A stretch of DNA of 64,000 bases from Lentzea pudingi (GTDB lineage: Bacteria > Actinomycetota > Actinomycetes > Mycobacteriales > Pseudonocardiaceae): contig NZ_BMNC01000002.1 of assembly GCF_014646255.1 (NCBI RefSeq), forward strand, positions 866,140 to 930,139, written 5' to 3'. A program made the position numbers and the translations under genes. This document shows, piece after piece, positions 8,904 through 16,391 of this stretch; positions within the stretch are counted from its first letter, which is position 1; each line of letters opens with the position of its first letter. A model generated the notes under the pieces. It saw only the letters and a list, made by a program, of their open reading frames with translations. It had not been told where the DNA came from and made no database searches.

Positions 8904-9785
8904 CTAGAACCTCCGGTAGTCGCGCGGCGAGAACCTCGGGGCTCGTCGCGGCCGTCGCATGCCCGCCGCCACCAGGTACATGACGGCACGGTGGCGTTGC
9001 GGCTGGTAGGGCGCCAGCAGTTCCATCATGGCGTCGTCGTCACCTGGTTTTCCGGTCAACGCCCAGGTGACGTTCTTGGCGACGTGGTAGTCGCCGACGC
9101 TCACCGCGTCCGGGTCGCCCCAGGCCCGTTGCGCGACCTCGGCCGACGTCCAGACGCCGACGCCGGGCACCTTCTCCAGCAGCTCGCGGCTGCGCGTCTC
9201 GGCGGCCTTCTCCAGCCGGTGCGCGACCTGCGCGACGTTGATCAGCGTCCTCCTGCGGGCCCCGTCGAGCCCGCACTGGTGCCACTCCCAGTCCTGCAGG
9301 CCCAGCAATCGTTGCGGCGTCGGGGGAACCTTGAGCGGCTTCGGTCCGGGAGCGCTCTCACCGAACCTGCGCCCGAGCTCGCGCCACGTCCGGAAGGCCT
9401 CCACGCCGGTGACCTTCTGCTCCAGGATCGAGGCGAACAGCAGGTCCCAGACGCGGTTCGTGGCGCCGAGCCGCAGCCCCGGCCGTTGCATGCGCGCCTC
9501 GGCGATGATCGGGTGGTGGGCGACGAACTCGTCCACCGTGTCGTCCGCGCCGAGGAGGGCGGGCAGACCGTCGAGCAGCCACGGCCCGCCCTCACCCCAG
9601 GCTTCCGCCAGCACCTCACCGTTCGTCCTGGTGATGTGCACCGTGCCGGGTCCGCACGGCGTGTTCGCCGCGAACCAGACGCCGCCCTCCGCGCTGAAGG
9701 ACGGATCGCCGGGTCCGCGGCGCAGCCTGCCGAGCACCGCGCCCAGGTCGAGTGGGAACGGTGGAGTCCAAGCTCTGCTAGGCAT
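8904..9785 (-). CDS. DNA-3-methyladenine glycosylase-like HhH-GPD protein
   Basis: A 293-residue base-excision repair protein of the AlkA-like HhH-GPD superfamily. The helix-hairpin-helix is LEKVPGVGVWTSAEVAQRAW and the catalytic Asp lies in DAVSVGDYHVAKN, near residue 230. An N-terminal AlkA-like beta domain is plausible (residues 1-110). The ATG at 9785 overlaps the stop of manC by 8 nt, so the two are co-translated. A glycosylase downstream of manC on the same strand is not a mycobacterial arrangement. Substrate range (alkylated purines) is family knowledge. Confidence 0.85.
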   Translation of the reverse strand: MPSRAWTPPFPLDLGAVLGRLRRGPGDPSFSAEGGVWFAANTPCGPGTVHITRTNGEVLAEAWGEGGPWLLDGLPALLGADDTVDEFVAHHPIIAEARMQRPGLRLGATNRVWDLLFASILEQKVTGVEAFRTWRELGRRFGESAPGPKPLKVPPTPQRLLGLQDWEWHQCGLDGARRRTLINVAQVAHRLEKAAETRSRELLEKVPGVGVWTSAEVAQRAWGDPDAVSVGDYHVAKNVTWALTGKPGDDDAMMELLAPYQPQRHRAVMYLVAAGMRRPRRAPRFSPRDYRRF

Positions 9786-10845
9786 CCGTCGAGAAGCGCA
9801 CCCCGGCCTCGGGCAACACCACGCCCGGCCAGACCCGCGCTCCACCGATCAACTCACACCGCGCACCGATCACCGCGGAGTCACCTACTACGGCGTCCCT
9901 GAGGACAGCACCGGCCTGCACGAGCGCACCGGCACCCACGATCGAACGCTCGACCACGGCACCTTCACCGACAACGGCCCCGTCGAACAGGATCGCGCCA
10001 TCGAGCACGGCTCCGTCCGCAACCGTGCAGTTCGCACCGACCGTGCTGCCACCTCGGAGCGTGGCACCCTCGTGCACCGCGGAGTTGTCGAGCACCAGGT
10101 AGTCACCGGGCTGTGCAACTGCCGCAGACGGCGCAACGCCGCGCACGAGGTCCGCGGACCCCTGCACGAACGCCTCGGGCTTGCCGAGGTCCAGCCAGTA
10201 CGTGGCGTCCACGTGCCCCTGCAACCTCTTCCCGGCCTCGAGCAGCCCGGGGAACGTCTCCCGCTCGACCGACACCGGCCGTCCGGCGGGAATCGCGTCG
10301 ATCACCTCGCGCCGGAACACGTAACAACCGGCGTTGATCTGGTCCGTGGGCGGGTTCTCGGTCTTCTCCAGGAACGCCTGGACGCGCCCCTCGTCGTCCG
10401 TGGGCACACACCCGAACGCACGTGGGTCCTCCACCTTCACCAGGTGCAGCGTCACGTCCGCCTCGTGCTTGCGGTGCGTCTCAACGATCCCCGTCAGGTC
10501 GACTCCCGACAGGATGTCGCCGTTGAAGACCATCACGTCCCCCTCACGCAGCTTGTCCGCCACGTTGCGAATCGCCCCGGCCGTGTCCAGCGGCACCTCC
10601 TCGACCACGTACTCGAGCTCCAGCCCGAGCCGTGATCCGTCCCCGAAGTACTCCTCGAACACCTCGGCCTTGTAACTCGTACCCAGCACCACGTGCGTGA
10701 TGCCGGCCTCCTTGATCCGCGACAGCAGGTGCGTCAAAAATGGCACCCCCGCGGTAGGGAGCATGGGCTTGGGAGCGGACAGGGTCAGCGGGCGAAGACG
10801 GGTGCCCTTGCCCCCGACCAGCACCACAGCTTCGACGCCGTGCAC
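9778..10845 (-). CDS. manC: Mannose-1-phosphate guanylyltransferase (GDP-mannose pyrophosphorylase)
   Basis: A 355-residue nucleotidyltransferase that makes GDP-mannose from mannose-1-phosphate and GTP. The N-terminal Rossmann-like domain starts VEAVVLVGGKGTRLRPLTLS with the GGKGTRLRP signature and APKPMLP; the metal site is MVFNGDILSGVDLTG. The C-terminal 100 residues are hexapeptide repeats of a left-handed beta helix (GAILFDGAVVGEGAVVERS). GTG 10845 follows GGAGGAGGA at ideal spacing. It corresponds to Rv3264c and works with manB at the window start to feed mannosyl and arabinosyl polymers. Confidence 0.95.
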   Translation of the reverse strand: MHGVEAVVLVGGKGTRLRPLTLSAPKPMLPTAGVPFLTHLLSRIKEAGITHVVLGTSYKAEVFEEYFGDGSRLGLELEYVVEEVPLDTAGAIRNVADKLREGDVMVFNGDILSGVDLTGIVETHRKHEADVTLHLVKVEDPRAFGCVPTDDEGRVQAFLEKTENPPTDQINAGCYVFRREVIDAIPAGRPVSVERETFPGLLEAGKRLQGHVDATYWLDLGKPEAFVQGSADLVRGVAPSAAVAQPGDYLVLDNSAVHEGATLRGGSTVGANCTVADGAVLDGAILFDGAVVGEGAVVERSIVGAGALVQAGAVLRDAVVGDSAVIGARCELIGGARVWPGVVLPEAGVRFSTDA

Positions 10846-10946
10846 CTTTTTCCTCCTCCGCGTTACAGCGAGCCGTTCGACGGAATACTCTGACACGAAG
10901 CAGATCGTCATATGGGATCTGGTCCCGGCAAGGAGCTAAATCCGAC

Positions 10947-11333
10947 ATGGACCCCCGCGACCGGGCCGACGCCATGCTCGCCCGCGCCCGCGCACGTGGG
11001 CGGAACATCGTGACGCCGGACAACATGACGTCCCCGATGGACTCCTCGGACACGCAACGCGTCCCTCGTTCGCTGGTCAACGCGGTGGACCCACGCCGAG
11101 ACCCGGACTCGACCATGATCTTGCAGCCCGCCCAGATGGGCCACCACCAGCCCCCGCGCCCACCGCAACAGGCACCGCACCACCCCCCGCAGACGCAGCC
11201 GATGCCCCAGCAACAGCACCCGGCAGATGACGCGGAAATCACGCAGGTGGTCCGCCCGGGCCTGATCCCGACGGTCTCGAATCACCAGCAATCCCGCAAC
11301 TCGCTGACGCAACGGCTGAGCGGCGACATGTGA
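10947..11333 (+). CDS. Hypothetical Pro/Gln/His-rich protein
   Basis: A 128-residue hydrophilic protein without a recognised domain. The N-terminus MDPRDRADAMLARARARG is helical and basic; residues 50-90 are dominated by Pro, Gln and His (HHQPPRPPQQAPHHPPQTQ); a short C-terminal motif is SLTQRLSGDM. The ATG has AAGGAG 11 nt upstream. It is divergent from manC. No signal peptide or membrane helix is visible. The disordered middle and short conserved-looking ends suggest an adaptor or scaffold, which is only a guess. Confidence 0.65.
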   Translation: MDPRDRADAMLARARARGRNIVTPDNMTSPMDSSDTQRVPRSLVNAVDPRRDPDSTMILQPAQMGHHQPPRPPQQAPHHPPQTQPMPQQQHPADDAEITQVVRPGLIPTVSNHQQSRNSLTQRLSGDM

Positions 11334-11508
11334 CCCCCGGCGCACCGCGCAGGCAGGCTGACGCAGGGGTCCCCCGTAGATTTCGGTCCCCCGCGACCCA
11401 AGATAGCGATGAGGTCTGACACTCCCGCGACGTCAAGGAACCGCCTGCTCGCACGCGATGCCGAAGGCGAGCCGTCAGAGCACGCAGCCACGGCAAGCCC
11501 CGCCCACA
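11334..11508. other. Intergenic tract before the 315-bp repeat, with a diverged mini-repeat unit
   Basis: No gene is visible between the stop at 11333 and the repeat. At 11454-11476 there is a one-mismatch version of the 23-bp unit CGCGATGCCGCAGGCGAGCC.. that begins the repeat at 11509. The remainder shows no promoter, RNA gene or coding signal I can support. Confidence 0.6.
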
Positions 11509-11823
11509 CGCGATGCCGCAGGCGAGCCGTCCTTACCAAACACACTGGGTGGGGTGGCTTCGTCACGAGTCGTGCCATAGCTCTTGCTGCATCAGGGAAG
11601 GGGTGTCAACCCGACACGCTTTTCGTCGGGTTGACACCCCTTCCCTGATGTGGCCCGCTCTTGGCTCGACTCGTGACGAAGCCACCCCACCAACGCAACC
11701 AAACCAAGCAACGCGCCTCCGCCCAAAGCAACAGGCGTGCCATCTACCTACGCGGGGCGTGGACCCCGGCTTTGGATCAGATTGGCGGGGTCTGGGGCGG
11801 AGCCCCAGGGTCTTCAGCCAAGC
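11509..11823. repeat. 315-bp dispersed element, copy 1, with nested perfect hairpins
   Basis: This stretch recurs without net insertion or deletion at 48438-48752. It opens with a 23-bp unit, then an outer 25-bp stem (11548-11572 pairs with 11667-11691), asymmetric internal loops, an inner 25-bp stem (11591-11615 pairs with 11625-11649) with loop ACGCTTTTC, then a conserved tail and a compact GC-rich hairpin. Both stems pair perfectly. It lies between the 3' ends of a plus-strand gene and wbbL. Short open frames through it (ARLVTKPPH...) follow the repeat and have no coding support. It may be a non-autonomous mobile repeat, a bidirectional terminator or a structured RNA. Confidence 0.85.
11792..11808 (-). 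terminator. Compact GC-rich hairpin at the wbbL 3' end
   Basis: CTGGGGC-GGA-GCCCCAG forms a 7-bp stem with a 3-nt loop, 20 nt beyond the wbbL stop. An identical hairpin lies at 48721-48737, 16 nt beyond another minus-strand stop. No U-tract follows, as is usual in actinobacteria. Confidence 0.5.
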
Positions 11824-11827
11824 AGCA

Positions 11828-12682
11828 TCACCGAGAAGAACGAGTGAGAATCTTCACCCGCAACCCCAACCCAACCCTCAACGCCACCCGAAACGGCGCC
11901 CACAAAACCCCAGCATGCCGATCAGCCATGTACCGATAAGCACTCCGATGATGCTCCCGCAACATCCGATCCGAAGACCGAGCAGTCGAGTGCCCCCCGA
12001 TGTGCACAACTTCAGCCTCAGGCACGTAAACGTTCAACCACCCAGCAGCACCAACACGTTCCCCGAGGTCAACATCCTCGAAGTACATGAAGTACCGCTC
12101 ATCGAACCCGCCGACGGAGTCGAAAGCCTCACGCCGCATCAAAAAACAGGACCCGGACAACCACCCGGCAACCCGCTCGACAGGCGCCTTCTCCTGCCGA
12201 TAGGCCCGAGTCCAGGGATTCGACTTCCACACAGCCCCGAACAACGCATGCCCGACCCCACGCCCAAACGACGGCAACAGCCGAGCAGACGGGTAGACCT
12301 CCCCGGAGGGCTCCCGGATCAACGGCCCAAACATCCCACCCCGAGGCCACCGCTCAGCAGCAGCGATCAACGCGTCCACACTCCCGGGCGCGAACTCGAT
12401 GTCAGGGTTGGAAATCAACACCCACCCGACATCGGGCCCCAACGCCGCAACCCCACGATTGGCCCCACCGCCATAACCGAGATTCCCACCAGTGGGCAGA
12501 AAAGTGACGTGCGAACGGGAGCCGGCAACAGCCTCCGGCACCCCGTCGGTGGACCCGTTGTCGGCGAGGATCACCTGCACCGAACGGGAGGTGGCCTTGT
12601 CGAGGGTGTCCACAAAGGGAGCCAGCGTCTCGCCCGGCGAGTACGTGACCGTCACGACACCAAGTCCGTCGCCGTAGTTCAC
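11828..12682 (-). CDS. wbbL: Rhamnosyltransferase of the arabinogalactan linkage unit
   Basis: A GT2 enzyme of 284 residues that transfers rhamnose from dTDP-L-rhamnose to GlcNAc-diphosphoryl-polyprenol, forming the linker between peptidoglycan and arabinogalactan. Motifs match mycobacterial WbbL1 (Rv3265c): LADNGSTDG, PTGGNLGYGGGANRG, LISNPDIEFAPGS, VYPSARLLPS, GWLSGSCFLMRREAFDSVGG and FDERYFMYFEDVDLG. GTG 12682 was chosen because TACTGT (12690-12695) lies 7 nt upstream, indicating a leaderless start. Its 3' half uses many T- and G-ending codons, unlike the C/G-ending codons of distant genes. rmlB/rmlD at 20.8-22.6 kb supply the donor. Confidence 0.93.
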   Translation of the reverse strand: MNYGDGLGVVTVTYSPGETLAPFVDTLDKATSRSVQVILADNGSTDGVPEAVAGSRSHVTFLPTGGNLGYGGGANRGVAALGPDVGWVLISNPDIEFAPGSVDALIAAAERWPRGGMFGPLIREPSGEVYPSARLLPSFGRGVGHALFGAVWKSNPWTRAYRQEKAPVERVAGWLSGSCFLMRREAFDSVGGFDERYFMYFEDVDLGERVGAAGWLNVYVPEAEVVHIGGHSTARSSDRMLREHHRSAYRYMADRHAGVLWAPFRVALRVGLGLRVKILTRSSR

Positions 12683-12689
12683 GCGCGAC

Positions 12690-12695
12690 ACAGTA
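12690..12695 (-). promoter_or_regulatory. -10 element for leaderless wbbL
   Basis: TACTGT on the minus strand, 7 nt before GTG 12682. The spacing places transcription start at or next to the start codon. No -35 hexamer was identified. Confidence 0.4.
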
Positions 12696-12727
12696 GCGCC
12701 GCGCGAGTCGACACCAGCGCACCGCAC

Positions 12728-12780
12728 CGGGTCAGCGCACAGGGGTCAGCGCATAGGGGTCAGCGCATAGGGGTCAGCGC
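12728..12780. repeat. 14-bp tandem repeat between two glycosyltransferase genes
   Basis: Nearly four units of GGGGTCAGCGCATA (the first is CGGGTCAGCGCACA). Each unit contains TCA, a TGA stop on the minus strand, so the array supplies the stop of the GT4 gene (12774-12776) and further stops in shifted frames. It fills the gap upstream of wbbL. Confidence 0.85.
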
Positions 12781-13922
12781 CGGCGACGCACCACCATCGC
12801 CCGCTCGTACGCCAGCCGGTGGCGATCAGCGCTGACGGCCCAGGAGAAGTCCTTGGCCCGCTGCTGCCCGGAAGCCGCGAGCGAAGCCCGCCGCGCCGGA
12901 TCGTCCAGCAGGTCCCCGATGGCGGCGGCGATGTCCCCGGCCCCGACGCCGCAGTACGCGACGGCCTCGCCCCCGACCTCCGGCAACGACAGCCGCCGGG
13001 TGGTGAGCACGCAGGCCCCGCAGGCCATGGCCTCCAGCACCGGAAGCCCGAACCCCTCGCCCAGCGACGGGTAGGCGACGAGCTCGGCCCCTCCCAGGAA
13101 CCCGGCCAGCTGCTCGAACGGCAGGTACCCGGCCCGGATCACGCGGATCCGGTGCGGCACGGCGTCCAGGGCGCGCTCGACCTGGCTGTCCCAGCCCGGC
13201 TGGCCGGCCAGCACCAAGGCCGGTGGCGAAGCACGGCCCACCATCGCCTGGGCGAAGCCGCGGATCAGCGCGGGAACGTTCTTGCGCGGCTCCAGAGCCC
13301 CCAGGAACGCCACGTAGGGCTCGTCGCCCAGTTGCAACGTCCGGCGCACGGACAGGACCTCGTCCGGTGACGGCGGGTGGAAGCGTTCGGTGTCCACGCC
13401 GTGCTGGGCGATGTGCAGGACGCGGCGGTCTGCGGCGGCCACGCGGACCAGTTCGTCGGCTGTCGCCTGGGACGGCACGACGCACAGGTCCGCGCGTCTC
13501 AGAGACGCTCGGGTCCAGGCCCGGAAGAAGCGGGCCTTCACCGACGAGTGCAGCACCGGGTCGGTGAAGAACGTGGCGTCGTGCAGCGTCACGACCGAGG
13601 CGGCCTTGCCGGCCAGCGGGAGTGTGTAGTGCGGGGAGTGGACCACGTCCACGCCGAGGGTGCGGATCAGGCGCGGCAGCGTCGTCTGTTCCCAGGCCAG
13701 GCGGGCTGTTCGAGTGGCCACGGCGTCAGCGGCGCGGATCACGCGGGCATTGGGCGCGATCTTGGTGAACAGCTCCTCGTCACGCGGCTGGCACACGACG
13801 GAGAGAGTGGCGCCGTCCGCGTCCAGTGCCGCGACGAGCGAATCCACGTATCGGCCGACACCACCACGGTCTGCGGGGATCGCGGTGGCGTCGATCAGCA
13901 CGCTGGGTTCGGCAGTGGGCAC
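12774..13922 (-). CDS. GT4-family glycosyltransferase
   Basis: A 382-residue GT-B fold glycosyltransferase, cytoplasmic or membrane-associated. N-terminal domain: DATAIPADRGGVGRYVDSL and VVHSPHYTLPL, VVTLHDATFF. C-terminal nucleotide-sugar domain: FLGALEPRKNVPALIRGFA and the EX7E region SLGEGFGLPVLEAMACG. Starts at GTG 13922; the stop lies in the 14-bp tandem repeat. It lies upstream of wbbL on the same strand and shares the cell-wall polysaccharide block; donor and acceptor are unknown. Plus-strand A+C content is high toward its 3' end and normal toward its 5' end. Confidence 0.88.
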   Translation of the reverse strand: MPTAEPSVLIDATAIPADRGGVGRYVDSLVAALDADGATLSVVCQPRDEELFTKIAPNARVIRAADAVATRTARLAWEQTTLPRLIRTLGVDVVHSPHYTLPLAGKAASVVTLHDATFFTDPVLHSSVKARFFRAWTRASLRRADLCVVPSQATADELVRVAAADRRVLHIAQHGVDTERFHPPSPDEVLSVRRTLQLGDEPYVAFLGALEPRKNVPALIRGFAQAMVGRASPPALVLAGQPGWDSQVERALDAVPHRIRVIRAGYLPFEQLAGFLGGAELVAYPSLGEGFGLPVLEAMACGACVLTTRRLSLPEVGGEAVAYCGVGAGDIAAAIGDLLDDPARRASLAASGQQRAKDFSWAVSADRHRLAYERAMVVRRRR

Positions 13923-13969
13923 GATCAGCTAGCGTAATGTCAGTTGCGAAAGCGTTTAGCGGGAACGCA

Positions 13970-14953
13970 CTAATCTGGTTGTCCAGTGTGAACGCGCCAG
14001 ACACCCTGCGCCGTCTTTTCCCAGGTGAACTCACTCGCGCGGGTGATCCCGGCCTCGACCGTGTGATGAGGATCCGCCAGAACGGCCCGCAGACCTTCCG
14101 TCAACGAGGCCAGATCGCCACGCCGGACGACGGTTCCGGCGCCTCCCGCGACCTCCACCAGCGCCGGGTCGTCGGAGTGCACGACGGGCACCCCCGCCGC
14201 CATCGCCTCCAGCACCGGCAGCCCGAAACCCTCCGCCAGGCTGGGCGCGGCGAGCACGGTGGCACCGGCCAGCACGGAGGCGAGCCGCGCGTCCGAGACC
14301 CTGCCGAGCAACGTCACGTGCGGTGCGCTCAGGTCGACGCCGCCCCAGCCCTGCGGGCCGACGACGACCAACGGCACCCGAAGCCGTTCAGTGGCGCGCA
14401 CGAGCAGTTCGAAACCCTTGCGCGGCTCCACGGTGCCGACCGCGAGCACGTACGTGGACGGCAGGTCGTCCGCCCGCGGACCGGCCAGCCGCGTCACGCC
14501 GTTGGGCACGACGTGGACCGGAACGGACACCCGCACGCGCTCCGCCAACTGAGACGCGACAGCGGAAGTCGGCACCACCAGAGCGCGCGCCTCACGTGCG
14601 GCACGCTCGATCACCTTGCGGTGCCAGGCCACTCCTCGCGGCGTCAGCGTCTCCGGGTGCGTCCACGGCACGACGTCGTGCACGGTGACGACGGCGCCCG
14701 GCAACGGCGCGAGCGGCGTCGGGGCGTGCACGTGCGGGCCGAGCTTCGGTGGCAGGCCGCGCTCCCACAGCGCCACCAGCACCCGGCGCGGCACCCTGAT
14801 CACGCGATCGGCGCGCGAGGTCGCCGCAGAGGTCACGGACCAGCCGTCGGGGGCGCTCTTCCCCAACGCCTCGAGCAGCTCCGCCGTGTACCGGCCGGTC
14901 CCGCCGGGGACCGGGGCGTTGAGTTGCTCGGTCAGCACTACCAGCTCGGGCAC
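13970..14953 (-). CDS. GT4-family glycosyltransferase
   Basis: A 327-residue GT-B glycosyltransferase, short for the family. Recognised by PVPGGTGRYTAELLEAL at the N-terminus (acceptor side), VVTVHDVVPWTHPE, VGTVEPRKGFELLVRA and the donor-binding SLAEGFGLPVLEAMAAGVPV. It starts at GTG 14953, only 20 bp from the divergent GT2 gene, and precedes the other GT4 gene by 47 bp, probably in one transcript leading to wbbL. The N-terminal domain appears shortened (about 150 residues). Substrates unknown. Confidence 0.87.
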   Translation of the reverse strand: MPELVVLTEQLNAPVPGGTGRYTAELLEALGKSAPDGWSVTSAATSRADRVIRVPRRVLVALWERGLPPKLGPHVHAPTPLAPLPGAVVTVHDVVPWTHPETLTPRGVAWHRKVIERAAREARALVVPTSAVASQLAERVRVSVPVHVVPNGVTRLAGPRADDLPSTYVLAVGTVEPRKGFELLVRATERLRVPLVVVGPQGWGGVDLSAPHVTLLGRVSDARLASVLAGATVLAAPSLAEGFGLPVLEAMAAGVPVVHSDDPALVEVAGGAGTVVRRGDLASLTEGLRAVLADPHHTVEAGITRASEFTWEKTAQGVWRVHTGQPD

Positions 14954-14959
14954 GTCGCG

Positions 14960-14965
14960 TACCGT
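14960..14965 (+). promoter_or_regulatory. -10 element for the plus-strand glycosyltransferase operon
   Basis: TACCGT 8 nt upstream of GTG 14974, in a 20-bp gap between divergent genes that leaves no room for a leader. Consistent with a leaderless transcript covering 14974-20521. Confidence 0.35.
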
Positions 14966-14973
14966 CTCACGCC

Positions 14974-15876
14974 GTGTCGGCAGTCAGCACCGTGGTGGTC
15001 GTGACGTGGCGAGGCCGTGACCACATCACGGCGTGCCTGGACGCCCTCAAGGCCCAGAAGAGTCCACATAGGACGATCATCGTCGACAACGCGTCCGACG
15101 ACGGCACAGCCGAGCTGATCAGCGGGCACGAGGTCGTGCGGCTGCCGAGGAACCGCGGCTACGCGGGCGGGCTCGCCGCCGTTCTCGGCATGGTCGACAC
15201 CCCGTACGTCGCGTGGCTCAACGACGACGCGGCGCCGGACCCGTCGTGGCTCGCCGAGCTGGAGAGCGCTCTCGACGGCGACCCCGGCGCGGCCGCCGCC
15301 ACCTCGTCGATCCTGCTCACGGACGGCTCGACGCAGTCGGTCGGCGTGGCGCTGACGGCGGACGGCCACGGCAAGGACGTCGTGCTCGCCGGACGCGAGG
15401 TGTTCGGGTTCTGCGGCGGCGCGGCACTGCTCAGGACCGAGGAGCTCAAAGCCGTGGGCGGCGTCCCGGCGAGCTTCTTCTGCTACTACGAGGACACCGA
15501 CACGGCCTGGCGGCTGCGGCTGGCCGGCCACCGGGTGATCTCCGTCGGACCGGCCAAGGTGCGCCACAGGCACGGCGCCAGCACCCGTCCCGGCTCGACG
15601 CTCTTCCACCGCTGGAACGAACGCAACCGCCTGCTGATGCTGCTGCGCTGCGCCCCCGCCTCCACGGCGTTCACGCAGCTCGCCCGGTTCGGGGCGATCA
15701 CGGCGCTGCTGCCGTTGCGCGGGAACGTCCCGGACGCCGCCAACTTCCGGTTCGGACTGCGCGCGAAGGTCCTGGGCGAGGTGCTGCTCAGGCTCCCCGC
15801 GACCCTCGTCCAGCGGCTCAGAGTGAAAACCGCGGTTTCGCGCAGGACCGTCTGGCAGGACTGGGCCGGCCGGTGA
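14974..15876 (+). CDS. GT2-family glycosyltransferase
   Basis: A 300-residue GT-A enzyme related to rhamnosyltransferases: TVVVVTWRGRDHITACLDAL, IIVDNASDDGTAEL, LPRNRGYAGGLAAVL, the acidic AWLNDDAAPDPSWL and FFCYYEDTDTAWRLRLAG, which corresponds to the ED motif in WbbL. The C-terminal part is basic and amphipathic, suiting peripheral membrane attachment. First gene of a plus-strand run; its stop overlaps the GTG of the next gene. The sugar is unknown; dTDP-rhamnose is the obvious local candidate. Confidence 0.88.
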   Translation: MSAVSTVVVVTWRGRDHITACLDALKAQKSPHRTIIVDNASDDGTAELISGHEVVRLPRNRGYAGGLAAVLGMVDTPYVAWLNDDAAPDPSWLAELESALDGDPGAAAATSSILLTDGSTQSVGVALTADGHGKDVVLAGREVFGFCGGAALLRTEELKAVGGVPASFFCYYEDTDTAWRLRLAGHRVISVGPAKVRHRHGASTRPGSTLFHRWNERNRLLMLLRCAPASTAFTQLARFGAITALLPLRGNVPDAANFRFGLRAKVLGEVLLRLPATLVQRLRVKTAVSRRTVWQDWAGR

Positions 15877-16391
15877 AAGCACCCTGGCTGTTGATCCTCG
15901 GCGGCCTGGCCGCCCTCGCGCTCGGCGTCGGCGTGAGCATCACGCTGACCTACGGGCTGGTGTTCGTCGGACTGCTCGGCGGCCTCGCGTACGCACTGGG
16001 CGTCAGCGGCCTCTCCCAGCGCAAGTGGGTCGCGCTGCCCGCGTTCGCCCTAGGGCTCCTGGCGCCGTTCGTGCTGATCTTCGGCCTGCACAGCGTGCTC
16101 CTGCAACGCGGCGGGCAGGTCGAGCACTGCACGGTCACCTCGAAAGAAGAGCACCCGTTCACCAAGTACCCCGGCGTCGACTACGTGCTGGCCTGCCCCA
16201 GCGGCGAGGTCGAGCTGGACCGCGACTGGAACGACCGGCTGAAGACCGGCCAGGCCGACGTCCTGACAGGTCCGCCGCTGCTGCCGGACTGGGCGGACAG
16301 CACCCGATGGAACCTCCTCCTGGTCACAAGCGTCCCCGGAGCGATGACACTCCTCGTTCCGGTCGCCTGGCTGCTCAGGAAGCAGCCGTGA
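15873..16391 (+). CDS. Small membrane protein of the glycosyltransferase operon (paralogue 1)
   Basis: A 172-residue protein with three N-terminal hydrophobic helices (residues 4-70), an extracytoplasmic-looking segment with CTVTSKEEHPF and YVLACPSGEVELD (a Cys pair that could form a disulfide), and a last helix before LLRKQP. I recognise no family. It shares its layout and the C-V/I-T-S...C-P-x-G pattern with the next gene, so the two are tandem paralogues. Both overlap their neighbours by 4 nt within the glycosyltransferase operon, which points to a role in the same envelope polymer. Confidence 0.75.
   Translation: MKAPWLLILGGLAALALGVGVSITLTYGLVFVGLLGGLAYALGVSGLSQRKWVALPAFALGLLAPFVLIFGLHSVLLQRGGQVEHCTVTSKEEHPFTKYPGVDYVLACPSGEVELDRDWNDRLKTGQADVLTGPPLLPDWADSTRWNLLLVTSVPGAMTLLVPVAWLLRKQP

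Noticed and set aside
11591..11649. TTGACA in the inner stem as a divergent promoter
   Set aside because: Both arms contain TTGACA by symmetry, but no TANNNT lies 16-19 bp downstream on either strand.
11513..11939. Open frames through the repeats (MARLVTKPPH... and similar at 48560-48913)
   Set aside because: They follow the palindrome in several frames and both strands, have no ribosome binding site, and their similarity is only that of the repeat itself.
12728..12780. 14-bp array as a CRISPR or phage attachment site
   Set aside because: Units are directly abutting without spacers, and there is no integrase or tRNA nearby.
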